DNA of 64,000 bases from Rhynchopus euleeides. Its lineage: Eukaryota; Euglenozoa; Diplonemea; Diplonemida; Diplonemidae. The stretch lies in the NCBI GenBank assembly GCA_963210315.1, contig OY723302.1, positions 186,001-250,000 of the forward strand, written 5' to 3'. The first letter of the stretch is position 1, and each line of letters begins with the position of its first letter. The notes under the pieces are model-generated. The model searched no databases, had not been told where the DNA came from, and saw only the letters and a program-made list of their open reading frames with translations. The position numbers and the translations under genes were made by a program. Below, piece after piece: positions 21,806 to 31,521 of this stretch.

Positions 21806-22550
21806 TAATGAAATGATGGACATTATTTCCATATCTCCCAGCATTAAAAATGTCCATCATTCTGAAAAAGATCTTTTAGGGGGTCTTCGCTACGGGGTGG
21901 TCGTCAGTGCATTTTGGTGCATTTCCTGTTGAATTGGCTGAAAACTGAAGAAGTTTGTCGAAGTTTGTCGACCAGCAAAGACCCCCTTAAGATCTTTTTC
22001 AGAATGATGGACATTAAAATGCTAGGCATTAAGAAACACGTCTTAAGAAATCAGTAAGAAATCTTTAAGAAATAGCCCTTTCGGCATTACATTAAGACGT
22101 CTTAAGAAATTTCGAGGTATCTTAACATTTCTTGCAAGATCTTTGTCATACCATGTTTTTTCAAAAAATCGGAAAATTTCGGACCGCAATTTGTACCCAA
22201 GAAAGTGCCGAATTTTGGGACTTGGTCCGATTTGAACGATTTCCGTGCCTCTTGCAACCCCCATGAGGGGGGGCTGCTGTTTCGGGTTCTTCCGGTGGTA
22301 CATGCTGGGGTGTCAGGACAGGGAATCCTGCTCGCTGTACCCGGTGATCCCTGACGCAGCCAGGAAGTGGAGAGCCTTGGAACCCTGGTTGAGGCCTGTA
22401 ACACCCGGCCTTCCTGCCACTTCTGGCATTGTGGAGTGGTGGAGTGATATGGAGAAGGTTCTCTCTCCGTCCGGTCGAGCACAACCGTCCTCTCCAGCCA
22501 GGGGCCATCTACTTTCCAAACAAGGGCCAGGAACATGCTCAAACAAACTA

Positions 22551-22896
22551 CCGTATACGTAAATATTTTGGAACGTAAATATTATGGAACGTAAATATTA
22601 TGGAACGTAAATATTATGGAACGCTGGTGGGTTGGCGTTCCAGATTTTTTTCGTTCCATAATATTTACAGGGCTTTCTGCGACTCGGGGACTTGGACCAG
22701 GTGATCGGACGGCGTACAGAGTCCCTGACGAGACCTACTCGTGCACTTTTCGCGCGATTCCTGACGCAAGCCGTCCTCACCACCGAGTGGCCCAACTGGC
22801 CCTGTAAATATTTTGGAACGTAAATATTATGGAACGGACCGGCCAAAAATGGGCCCGTTCCATAATATTTACGTTCCATAATATTTACGTATACGG
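22551..22896. mobile_element. 346-bp MITE with CCGTATACGTAAATATT ends
   Basis: TIRs read CCGTATACGTAAATATT, then repeats of GGAACGTAAATATTATGG on both sides. It is flanked by TA (22549-22550 and 22897-22898). Copy B of the host element has the uninterrupted site near 39313 (AAACTAATTGATC), which proves the insertion and the 2-base TSD. The subterminal motif GGAACGTAAATATTTTAGAACG also occurs inside the CATACAT elements near 38506 and 29092. No coding capacity. Confidence 0.92.
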
Positions 22897-24468
22897 TAAT
22901 TGATCAGAAAATCTGGCTAGCCGTGGAATCATTGAGCAAAATTTGGGGAGTGATTGGTGCCCCATTGCTGCATATGACATGTCCATTTTTGACGATTTTT
23001 GGGCAGAATTTGGTGCGTGGGACCTTTCGATTTTCATGAATTTTTCGGAATTTCGTGGGGACCGGTACCCCATTTGAGGGCCAAAAATCTCATTTCCGAG
23101 GCCTGGGAATGGTCGCAGTGGCCTCAGATGTCCAAAAACGTTCAATTGACCTCTCCTCGAAAAAAAATTCGAAAGGTCCCCCCTACTGGCACCCCGGATT
23201 AGGACATGTCTCTGGGGGTGTCCGGGGGGCATTTTTGGCCCATTTTTGGCTGGGGAAAATGGGCCATTTTTCACGATTTTTTCGGTTTTTTGTCCGGACC
23301 GGCACCGCATTTGAGGGGCCAAAATCTGATTTCCGAGGCCCGGGAATGGTCGCAGTGGCTTCATTTGGCCAAAAACGTTCAATTTACCCTTCTCCAAAAA
23401 AAAATTCGAAAGGGTCCCCCTACAAATCGCCGGTCTTAGGAGCAAAAAATTTGGGCACCCAGATTTCAAAAATTTTCAAACTATTTTCTGGACCAAAAAT
23501 CAAACTATTGAGGTCCTGGCCGGACATGTCCGGGGGGGGGTCAAAATTGGATTTCCCGAATTTCCGGGTCCGGACATGTCCGCCCGGACATGCGGACATT
23601 TCTGGATGTCCGGATGTCCGGGCGGACATGTCCGGGCGGGAAATTCGGGAAATGTCCGGGGGGGGGGGGGGGGTAGGGGGGGTCAAATGGGGGTGACAAA
23701 CACGATTTTTCATTTTTTTTTTTTTTTTTTTTTTTTTGGGCACAATGGCCTGTGTCTCATCCCATCCACCACCAAACCTCCCAGGCACAACGAGACAAGG
23801 TCTTGACGCACATCCTCACTTCCCCAGACCCCGACCGCCCTCTTCCATCCCATGACCCAGTCCGAAGGCAAATAAGCGTGAAAGGTAATGCAGAAGGACA
23901 AGAATAGCAGTGACGGTGGATCCAGGGAGCCAAATTTCCTGGATTACTGGTGCCATGGTGCTCATGGGGGCCAAAACCAGGGCGATCTCCTGTAGGGATG
24001 GCACTTTGACGAGGCTCCCTGGGTCCGCCTATCGGGGGCGCCAAAACGGGCAACGACGGGGGTAAAAAGGGATGAGGCGGGAGGGCACCTGGAGGGGGGG
24101 ACCCGTGACCTGGCAGAGAAGGTAACGAAACGCGGGGCAGAGGGGCATGCAGTGACGGCGGTGGGTCCTGTGAGTTGGGATGCCTATTCCCTGGTGCTGT
24201 GGTGCTCACAGGGCCGGGGACAGGGGGTCTCGTTGAGGGACAACACTGAACTGACTCGTCGGGCCGACCGTGCCTGCCGCGAGGGGGAGTTGGGGGGGGA
24301 GGGGGGGGGGGGGGGACGGAGAAGGGGGTATTCACAGCACCTGTGTGTGCTCTACTGCACAAAGGCATCTGGTCTAGGGGGGGGGATCTACCTCTACTCA
24401 AAACTCTACTCTATACTCTACGTAGTCGAGCGGGGACCTGCTCCTTGCAGGTTCGACCACTCTGGCCC

Positions 24469-26649
24469 TCACTGGGTGGCGGCGCCTGTCGCGCGCGGCG
24501 CGGCGCGGCGTGATCCCTGGGACGCTGTCCCCGCTGTCGCGCGACGCATGCCCGCTGCGGTGTACATCCTCGAGTTGAGGTTATTGTACAGCCTCTGCTC
24601 CTCTCTGTCTTGGAGGCGGACCTTGCAACGCCACGCATGCAGGGCTCGCCTCGCGGACTTGAACTCCTCCTCCGGGGAGCCAGGCTCTGGGGTGAACAGG
24701 GCGTCCCATTCAGCCACCGTCTTGGGGACGTCGGCGTCGTCAGCTGGGGTGCCTTTGTCGGCAGCCGTCGCGCTGCGCTTCCTGTCCGGGGGAGAGGCTG
24801 ACACGTCACGGTCGGCCTTCCGCTTGCCTGTGTGCTGCGACGCTGAGGGGGCTGGTGCGTTCTCGCTGGTGGAGCCGCCCTGCTGCGCGTCGGAGGTGGA
24901 GTCGGTGGAGGAGGTGGAGGAGGTGGAGGGCTGAGCGGTCGCGTTCGACGAGGGGGCTGGTGCTGTAGAAGCAGAGGGAGAGCCGCCCGAGGTCGTGTGT
25001 GCGTTACCGTCCGTCGCAGCCCCGTCGCCTCCTCGGTCCGGCGGACGGGTACATGTCTCTCCGTCCGACACACAGCCCGTGCACGCTAGGCGATTGCAGC
25101 CTATGCATTCCCAGTGGGGCGTTCGGGTGTCAAACGGCTGCTCACATCTGACACACAGCACCGACAGTTCGGCTGTCCCCCCGTCTACTCGGACCATGTG
25201 GAGGCCAGCCTCTGCGCCTCGGCAGCCGGTGGAGACGAGGGGTACGGCCGGTGCGAGGCGGAGCACGAAGGACCGCACCTGCTCCGAGATGTGGAGTGGG
25301 CTGTAGTGCGATGCCTTGAACTTGACACCCGCGACAGGCCCGTACGGCTTCCTCAGGGGGCGGTATATCCGCGGTGCAGTGTCATCAGCGAGCACGACGA
25401 TCGGGGAGCCCGTCGCCCGCGCGGCCCCCTGCAGCGTCAGCTCGTCGGCCCACGACGCAACGTTCATGCTGCCGGACTCGCGCATCTGCCGCGCCCACTC
25501 CTCGTAGGAGGGCTCCGCCCTGCTCCTCAGGTCAGCGTGGTCGCCGACCGCCTTCACGACGTACTGCCGCAGGCCGTCTGCAGTCGCGCCGGCCTCGCCG
25601 AGGAGGAACGTGAGGGCGTCGAAGAAGCAGTTCCCGGGGGTGAACCGGAAGTCCTGCACGTCCGGCATCTCCAGCACGCTCTGCTGCTTCGCGGTGGTGA
25701 CTCCCGGAAGCGCGTGCTCCCTCGCGGTCAGCCACCGGGTCAGGACATCGTCCGCCGGCTCGGGGGCCGGCCCCGGGGGCGGCGGCGGGGGACCGGCGTC
25801 CTCGCTGTCGGTGCTGTCCTCGTCGTCATCCATCACCTCCTCCTGCACCACCGTCGTCGGCTCCGTGCGCCCGCACTGGCAGGGGTCCGTGACGTGCTCG
25901 ACACAGTCAGGGCAGCTGGCTCTGAGGCAGTGTACACACCTGCCGTGGGTGTCCTGCGTGGAGAAGTCCGCTTCGCAGAACTGGCAGAACTCCGTCACGT
26001 CCTGCTCCCCCTCCGCCCGCTCAGTTCGCAGCCGCGGGCCCGCGCGTACGGTAGGCCGGGGCCCAGTCGTGCTCCCGCCCACCAACTCCTGCACGTCCGC
26101 CGGCAGGGTGAGCGCCTGGAAGCGGTCGCCTACTCCCCCGAGGGCGACCGCGGTGGCGATCGGCTTGCACCCGGGGTCGCACACTGTCGGCGCGCGGTAG
26201 TCGCGGAAGACGATGATGTGCCTCCGCAGCACGCACGCCGCCCCGCGAATGAGCACGTCGTCGGCCCACGTCGCTTCGTCTTCCCTCTCGAAAGCGGACA
26301 TGCGGCTGGCCCACGCCGCTGGGTCTGCCAGGAGCCCCGACAGTTCGGGGGAGGATCGTACCCGGGCGACGGCCTGTCTGCGGAGTGGCCCTGCCTCCGG
26401 CGATTTTTCAAAAAACCGGCGCAGAGGCCCCAAAGCCCCCGTAAACCCTCCAAACCCCCCCAGATCGGTCCGGAAACCCATCGAACCCCACTTTTCCACC
26501 ATTCCGGGCACCTCAGGTGCCCGAATTGGGGTACCTAAATTTTGTGCCACCGTTTGGTACCGTACAGTGCCACTGTGTGGGAGGTTGGAAAAGAAAATGC
26601 CCCAACACACCACATCTGAGGGTTGCAATGCATGTTGCTTGCCAACCAC
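24469..26649 (-). CDS. Tandem OTU-like cysteine protease protein in a TIR element
   Basis: Residues ~255-500 hold an OTU-type domain: the nucleophile motif PGNCFFDAL (GDGNC-like, Cys-containing), WADELTLQGAAR, a VVLAD strand, and a terminal His in ASHYSPLH. OTU proteins cleave ubiquitin chains. It is preceded by a second, N-truncated OTU half (WADDVLIRGAACVL, IIVFRD), and each half is followed by a Cys-rich zinc module (CQFC...CVHC...CPDC and CVRC...CIGC...CTGC). So the protein is two OTU-zinc modules of which the first lacks its Cys segment. The ~70 codons before residue 80 come from the inverted duplication, so the original start is lost; an ATG near 26301 is an alternative. The C-terminus is Ser/Pro/Lys-rich. 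It could counter host ubiquitin-dependent control of the element; that is inference. Confidence 0.7.
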   Translation of the reverse strand: MVGKQHALQPSDVVCWGIFFSNLPHSGTVRYQTVAQNLGTPIRAPEVPGMVEKWGSMGFRTDLGGFGGFTGALGPLRRFFEKSPEAGPLRRQAVARVRSSPELSGLLADPAAWASRMSAFEREDEATWADDVLIRGAACVLRRHIIVFRDYRAPTVCDPGCKPIATAVALGGVGDRFQALTLPADVQELVGGSTTGPRPTVRAGPRLRTERAEGEQDVTEFCQFCEADFSTQDTHGRCVHCLRASCPDCVEHVTDPCQCGRTEPTTVVQEEVMDDDEDSTDSEDAGPPPPPPGPAPEPADDVLTRWLTAREHALPGVTTAKQQSVLEMPDVQDFRFTPGNCFFDALTFLLGEAGATADGLRQYVVKAVGDHADLRSRAEPSYEEWARQMRESGSMNVASWADELTLQGAARATGSPIVVLADDTAPRIYRPLRKPYGPVAGVKFKASHYSPLHISEQVRSFVLRLAPAVPLVSTGCRGAEAGLHMVRVDGGTAELSVLCVRCEQPFDTRTPHWECIGCNRLACTGCVSDGETCTRPPDRGGDGAATDGNAHTTSGGSPSASTAPAPSSNATAQPSTSSTSSTDSTSDAQQGGSTSENAPAPSASQHTGKRKADRDVSASPPDRKRSATAADKGTPADDADVPKTVAEWDALFTPEPGSPEEEFKSARRALHAWRCKVRLQDREEQRLYNNLNSRMYTAAGMRRATAGTASQGSRRAAPRATGAATQ

Positions 26650-27480
26650 GTCATCCGGTGGGTGTCAGGCGCTATGTAGGTGGCATCAGCCAGGTCTTCG
26701 ATGTGTTCTGGCTTGTATATGTACCTCCCTGCCTGCGGCACAGGCACTGCCTTTGTCCCCCACACCAGCCACAGAGAGCGTATTGTACTCGGTCCACGGT
26801 TGCTGATTCATTGTGATGCGTTGTATCCTCGAGTGAACGTCACACACTAGTGACACCACCACCCGCCATCCGAGAGCTGTATTGACTTTGCGCGCTTCCG
26901 TTGCATTCACCTCGCCACGCATATTGCACCGTTCAGTACCAGTGCTCTTGGGCCAGGCAAAGTAGACCGCAGCAACTACCAATTCTGGCACAATGGGTAC
27001 CACGACAGCGCACTTCGTGTGTTCCCGGAATGTACAGCTCGTGTTGCAACAGTCGTTGTCAACACATCCCGGTTGTGGAGCACTGCTGCACAGGAATCAC
27101 ACGACCATCTGGACTTGTTCCGTACCTACAGGCAGCCTCCCGGTGCATGGTGGCAGGGAGGTACATATACAAGCCAGAACTCATCGAAGACCTGGCTAAT
27201 GCCACCTACATAGCGCCTGACACCCACCGGATGACGTGGTTGGCAAGCAACATGCATTGCAACCCTCAGATGTGGTGTGTTGGGGCATTTTCTTTTCCAA
27301 CCTCCCACACAGTGGCACTGTCCGGTACCAAACGGTGGCACAAAATTTAGGTACCCCAATTCGGGCACCTGAGGTGCCCGGAATGGTGGAAAAGTGGGGT
27401 TCGATGGGTTTCCGGACCGATCTGGGGGGGTTTGGAGGGTTTACGGGGGCTTTGGGGCCTCTGCGCCAGTTTTTTGAAAA
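26404..27480. repeat. Large inverted duplication (337-bp arms)
   Basis: Arms at about 26404-26740 and 27150-27480 are near-identical inverses, from CGATTTTTCAAAAAACYGG to a CTTGTATATGTACCTCCCTG block. The spacer of about 410 bases holds no gene. The left arm truncates the first OTU half, so the duplication or insertion is later than the two-module gene. Confidence 0.9.
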
Positions 27481-27693
27481 ATCGTGTTTGTCCACGTAAA
27501 AGGGTGGCATTTGACCCCCCCTAGGGGGGGGGGGGGGGTCAAAATTTGACCCGGACATCCGGACACCCGGATTTCCGGGTCCGGGCATGTCCGCCCTGTC
27601 CGCCCTGAAATCGCCTAAGGGGCCGGGGGAAATCCAGGAAATTCGGGAAATCCAGGAATATGAAGAATCCTCCGAAAGAGAAATATATTATAA

Positions 27694-29721
27694 CATACAT
27701 CGGGCGTTATTGCGTTACCAGTAACGGTAATACCGTTATTTTTTCGGTAAAATAACTTACCGTTAATAACGTTCCAGAACGGCCGAATAACGTTATCCGA
27801 AAATCGGTAACGTTATTTTTCCGCGTTATACCGTTATCGATAACGGTAATACCGTTATTACCGTTATCAGGAACGGTAATAACGTTATCGGTAACGTTAT
27901 TACCGTTATTACCGTTATCGGTAACGGTAATACCGTTATCAGTAACGGTAATAACGTTATCGGTAACGTTATTACCGTTATTACCGGTAATACCGCGTTA
28001 TTTTCGGTATTTTTGGGCAACTTCTATAGGGGGACCCTTTTCGAATTTTTTTTTCGGGGTGGCCAGAATGGGCTGTTTTAGGCTATTTGAGGCCATTTTC
28101 GAGCAAATTTTTGGGTTTAGAGCCACGCAAAGGGTCTAAAATGGGCATGCCAATCTCAAAAAATGCTCAAAATTCCGAGAGATTTCAGATTTTTCGAATT
28201 TTTTGACCGAGAAAATTCTGACCCCAAAATGTGGTCCTTGTGGTCTGGAACTGTCCGTTGTCGAAGGAATTGGTGAAAAAATCGTGATTTTTGGCCTCTG
28301 GATCACCCATGCCGTCCCAAAAATCAAGCAAAAGAGGTTTGGTAGGTGCATTTTTGGGTGAACATGAGCCATTGTGCCAACCTGCTTGATTTCACCCGAA
28401 AATTGGAATCCGTTGAATATGGTTTCTGATGAAAATGTGAAAATTTTCGACCTTCTTCGCAGTTTTTGCCACTTCCTTGCCCCATCTTTCCCACCCAAAA
28501 TCGAAGTACCGTGAATGGTGTTGTTGAAAGGTCCAAATTGCGTTGGTTGTGCGTAGTTCTGCCGAAATCGTGCACACGTTGTGCATAGTGCATGTGTAAC
28601 GCCATTTGCGACCAAAATGTAAATTTCCTGCACCCGAGCGTTGACGCTTCCACACACCCTTACAAACCCACTTGCCTGATGAAGGGGGTGGTGTGTAGAG
28701 CACGTTTGGCAGGGCTGAATGACACTTTCCGCGCGAAGGTCGTGTGCGTAATTAAAAAACGGTCCGAGGGCCGGAGGCCCGAGGCCTTTTTTTACCTGCA
28801 CGAGGGTGCAATTGAGGCCGATACGGGGTGCAGATGATGGTTTCTTGCACAACCCAGTCATGTTTTGCACATCACGACGAACTCGGAAATTCCTCATATT
28901 TGCACTCCAGGTCTCATATTTGCACTGGTGCAAATATGGGACCTGGAGTGCGTGCAAATAATGACTGGGGGGTGCAAGAAAGTTCAAATTGTGTAGTTCC
29001 TGCGTACTTCGTGCGTAGCCCGAGCGTACTTTGGGTAGTTCGTGCGTATATTGTGCGAAGCGTCTTTGACAGCACCAGTAACGGACTTTTGGAACGTAAC
29101 TATTTTAGAACGGACCGGGAAAAAATGGGCACGTCGCTACTTCGCGCTACTTCGTCGCTCGTAACGAGTAAAAATATCAGGTGGTTTATACACCGCCAAT
29201 GTGAGGTGTGCGGGTGTATTCCTGAAGGATTCACTTCTGCGTCCACACTGAGTGATTTTGGAGTGATTTTCACTCCAAATTTCACTCCAGGAACATTGGA
29301 TGCTGCAAGGTTGCAGGGGTTTCTGCAGTATTTGCCTTGAAAAAGCCAAAAAACATGATTTTTTCACGAAACTCGACATGTCCGTGCGTTATTATCCAAA
29401 AAATGGTCCCAGGGGGGTATTCTGGAGCCATCTCCACCAAAAACTACACCATCCGCCCGCAAAATTGTCCGAATAACGCAAGTTTTCATGAAAATAACGG
29501 AAAAATAACGCGTTATTTTAGGAGAAAACGTTTTCCAATTTTTTGACATCACGGAGTGGCCCCCTGGAGTGATATTTTACCCAAGAAAATTCTTTTAGGG
29601 GGGGTAGGGACCCGAGTTTCGGGTCAGATTCACCGGGAAATGCTGCCTTTTTTGGGGTCAAAAAATAACGCAAAAATAACGTTATTACCGTTACTGGTAA
29701 CGGAATAACGCCCAATGTATG
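27694..29721. mobile_element. CATACAT-family TIR element, copy 1 (empty of nested elements)
   Basis: Ends are CATACAT(C/T)GGGCGTTATT followed by (G/C)CGTTACCAGTAACGGTAATA, with TIRs of ~45 bases or more. It is flanked by TTATAA (27688-27693 and 29722-29727). The left third is a dense array of GTTATTACCGTTATCGGTAA palindromes. The interior is ~95% identical to copy 2 outside its insertions. No frame has protein-like features; the open frame at 28136-28987 on the minus strand has no motif. The 6-base TSD matches Polinton-, Dada- or IS3EU-type reports, but without a transposase the class stays open. Confidence 0.92.
27716..28000. repeat. GTAATAACGTTATC palindromic array (subterminal repeat)
   Basis: About 280 bases of interleaved CCGTTATTACCG and GTAACGTTATCGGTAA palindromes at the left end of CATACAT copy 1. 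The same array is at 37103-37400 in copy 2, differing by one small repeat-unit gain. These are likely transposase-binding repeats, by analogy with other TIR elements. Confidence 0.85.
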
Positions 29722-29865
29722 TTATAAGACATCTCCTCACACACACACACACCCGCCCCCCCCTCCCCCCTCTGCGAGGCGCTTTTCCGGAGAGACCCCC
29801 CCTCTCTGCCCTGCATCACGGCAAAGCCGAACGCACAGCCTCTCTGGGGGGCGGCCCGCCTACGC

Positions 29866-31284
29866 TCACACCTGGGGCCCACCTGCGTAGGCAGGGTGGT
29901 GGCCCGGCTGCTGCGGAGGGTACTGGCCGGTGGGAGGGGCGTACCCCGGGAGCGGCTGCTGCTGCTGGTAGGGTGCCTGGTACTGCTGCGGGTGTGCAGG
30001 CGCGTGGGAGGGGTACTGGGGGGCCATGGGCTGCCCGTAGCCTGCGGGGGCCTGGACGGGGGCGGCGCGCGAGGTGGGGAGGGGGCCGAAGAAGCTGAAG
30101 GGGGATGCGAGGTTGAGCGGCTTCGACGAAGAGAGCTGCGGCACCTGCTTGTATCCCCTCCGCTTCAGCTCGTGACGCATCTGGTCCAGCACGTCGACAA
30201 GGCGGAGGTTCTGCTTCTGCAGCACAGACGCCAGGGCGTTGGTGCACGCACCACCTGCCCCGCCAGGCCCGGTGCCCGGAGGGAGCCCGAACTGCTGCAC
30301 GTTGGAGACGTCTGCGCTTGTCTGCGAGTCGCTGCACCCTGAGAACATGATGACATCGGCGTTGCACATCTTCTTCTTGTCCTCCTTCGGCTTGCCCCCG
30401 CCCCCGCCGAGCAGGCCGCCCAGGAGCTCCATGCCCATCTTCATCGCCTGCTTCTTGTTGACGAGGCACATCGCCAGCTCGGCGGGGTTCGCCGTCGCAC
30501 CGGACATCGCCTTGTCGGTCGCCTTGAAGAGGTACGGCAGGTCCATCGCCGTCCCGCTGTGGCAGCAGTCCATCACGGCGGTGAGGCGCACACCCGGGGG
30601 GAGGGGCGCGACAAGCATGGAGAAGATCTGGTCGTCAGTGATCTGCCCCGCCTGCTTGTAGTCCACCGGGATCAGGGTCTCGTCGTACCCATCCCCCTCG
30701 TCGCCGTCGGTGTCCCGCACCTGCCCGCCGTGCCCCGAGTAGTGGAAGAACAGCGTGTCGCCCGGGCGGTTGTTCGATGCCAGCCAGCGGAATGCCGTCA
30801 GAATCTCATTCTTCGTCGGGAACTTCGCGCCGGGGAAGCTCTTGTCGTCCACCAGAACCACCTCCTGGTAGCTGCCCTTCGCCATGCCGTGCTTCTTCAC
30901 CAGGGCCTGGATGGTCTTCACGTCGTTGACACACCCGCTCAGCTGCCCCTGCTGCCCGTAGTAGTTGATACCCACGAAGAGGCACTTCACGTTGCCCTGC
31001 CCGGGCCCCATCTGCGGTGCGGCCTGCTGGTGGTGCCCCTGCGGCTGCCCATAGTGCCCATGCTGCTGCGGCGGCTGCTGCCCGTAATGCCCGTGCTGCT
31101 GGGGCGGCGGCTGCCCATAGTGCCCCTGCTGCTGCGGCTGGCCGTAGTGTCCGTGCTGCTGCTGCTGCTGAGGGGGCGGCTGCCCGTAGCCACGCCCCGC
31201 GTTGGGCTTGGGCTTGCCGACCTGCCCATCACCATCAAGGTCCACACCGAGAGCCGCCTCGGCCTTCTGCAGCAGCTTCTTCAT
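29866..31284 (-). CDS. Type I metacaspase with Pro/Gln-rich arms
   Basis: 472 residues, single exon. The catalytic dyad is visible: His185 in HYSGHGG and Cys241 in DCCHSG, in a p20-type core starting at NVKCLFVGINYYG (~98-110). Metacaspases cleave after Arg/Lys and need Ca2+; acidic DTDGDEGDGYDETL (191-204) matches the usual region between the two catalytic motifs. The N-terminus carries DLDGDGQVG (15-23), an EF-hand-loop-like motif, followed by QHGHYGQPPP repeats (~32-82). The C-terminus (~400-472) is Pro/Gln/Tyr-rich. Such Pro/Gln-rich prodomains are typical of type I. The ATG at 31284 lies 20 bases after a CCTGCCAG acceptor. A long loop with GGLLGGGGGKPKEDKKK lies between the catalytic Cys and the p10-like part. 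Confidence 0.95.
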   Translation of the reverse strand: MKKLLQKAEAALGVDLDGDGQVGKPKPNAGRGYGQPPPQQQQQHGHYGQPQQQGHYGQPPPQQHGHYGQQPPQQHGHYGQPQGHHQQAAPQMGPGQGNVKCLFVGINYYGQQGQLSGCVNDVKTIQALVKKHGMAKGSYQEVVLVDDKSFPGAKFPTKNEILTAFRWLASNNRPGDTLFFHYSGHGGQVRDTDGDEGDGYDETLIPVDYKQAGQITDDQIFSMLVAPLPPGVRLTAVMDCCHSGTAMDLPYLFKATDKAMSGATANPAELAMCLVNKKQAMKMGMELLGGLLGGGGGKPKEDKKKMCNADVIMFSGCSDSQTSADVSNVQQFGLPPGTGPGGAGGACTNALASVLQKQNLRLVDVLDQMRHELKRRGYKQVPQLSSSKPLNLASPFSFFGPLPTSRAAPVQAPAGYGQPMAPQYPSHAPAHPQQYQAPYQQQQPLPGYAPPTGQYPPQQPGHHPAYAGGPQV

Positions 31285-31521
31285 CGCTGTGTCCTTTTGA
31301 GCGTCCTGGCAGGGGGTGTGGGTGTGCGTTAGGATGTGTTGGGGTGTATGGGGTCTGCCCTGCGCGACAAGGAGGCTTTGAGCGACCAACTCCCTCTAGG
31401 CTGGCACAGATCACAGGGTGGCGAGGGTAGGGTGGGGGGTAGGTGTGGCAGCTGAGACGGGACAACAGAAACGACTCATGCTCGGGAATGCTTTACCAGG
31501 GTGCGGGACCCACAAGAGCTC

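Larger units (their letters stand above)
19906..22155. mobile_element. CATGGTATGAC-family TIR element nested in copy A
   Basis: TIRs are CATGGTATGACAAAG(G/A)TCTT, followed by subterminal TTCTTAAGACGTCTTAATG repeats on both sides. It is flanked by TTTTTT (19900-19905 and 22156-22161). The empty site is visible in copy B near 38929, where TTTTTT occurs once, giving a 6-base TSD. An internal inverted repeat (arms about 21850-21893 and 21974-22013, starting ATGTCCATCATTC, flanked by TAAAA) may be a further small MITE. It contains the 20047-21805 element. No transposase is seen. Confidence 0.9.
23676..27521. mobile_element. GGGGGGGTCAAATG-end element carrying the double OTU gene
   Basis: Both ends start GGGGGGGTCAAATG and both continue, after a short divergent spacer, into GACAAACACGATTTTTCA. 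The element is flanked by TA on both sides (23674-23675 and 27522-27523). The empty site in copy B (near 40140) is an uninterrupted G run without TA, so TA could be either the TSD or part of the ends. At its right side a large inverted duplication (26404-26740 against 27150-27480) shares the CGATTTTTCAAAAAAC start. No transposase; the only cargo recognised is the OTU protein. Confidence 0.8.
19790..27673. mobile_element. GGAGGAT-family TIR element, copy A, carrying nested insertions
   Basis: Ends are GGAGGATCCTT on the left and AATCCTCC on the right (TIR about 11 bases with one mismatch). It is flanked by a 3-base duplication GAA (19787-19789 and 27674-27676). Removing nested elements at 19906-22155, 22551-22896 and 23676-27521 plus their target duplications leaves about 1.43 kb, matching the uninterrupted copy B (1468 bp, 38814-40281). 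A 3-base TSD is compatible with PIF/Harbinger or CACTA-type elements, but no transposase is present, so the class is not fixed. Confidence 0.9.

Noticed and set aside
24420..24475. tRNA-like text with GGTTCGACC
   Set aside because: No acceptor stem or A box at the right spacing, and it lies in the 3' end of the OTU gene.
25114..26538. 474-codon plus-strand open frame
   Set aside because: Antisense shadow of the OTU gene; Arg/Pro/Val-rich with no domain.
28136..28987. 283-codon minus-strand frame inside CATACAT copy 1
   Set aside because: In copy 2 the same region is broken by small indels and insertions; no conserved motif and AT-rich codon use unlike the host genes.
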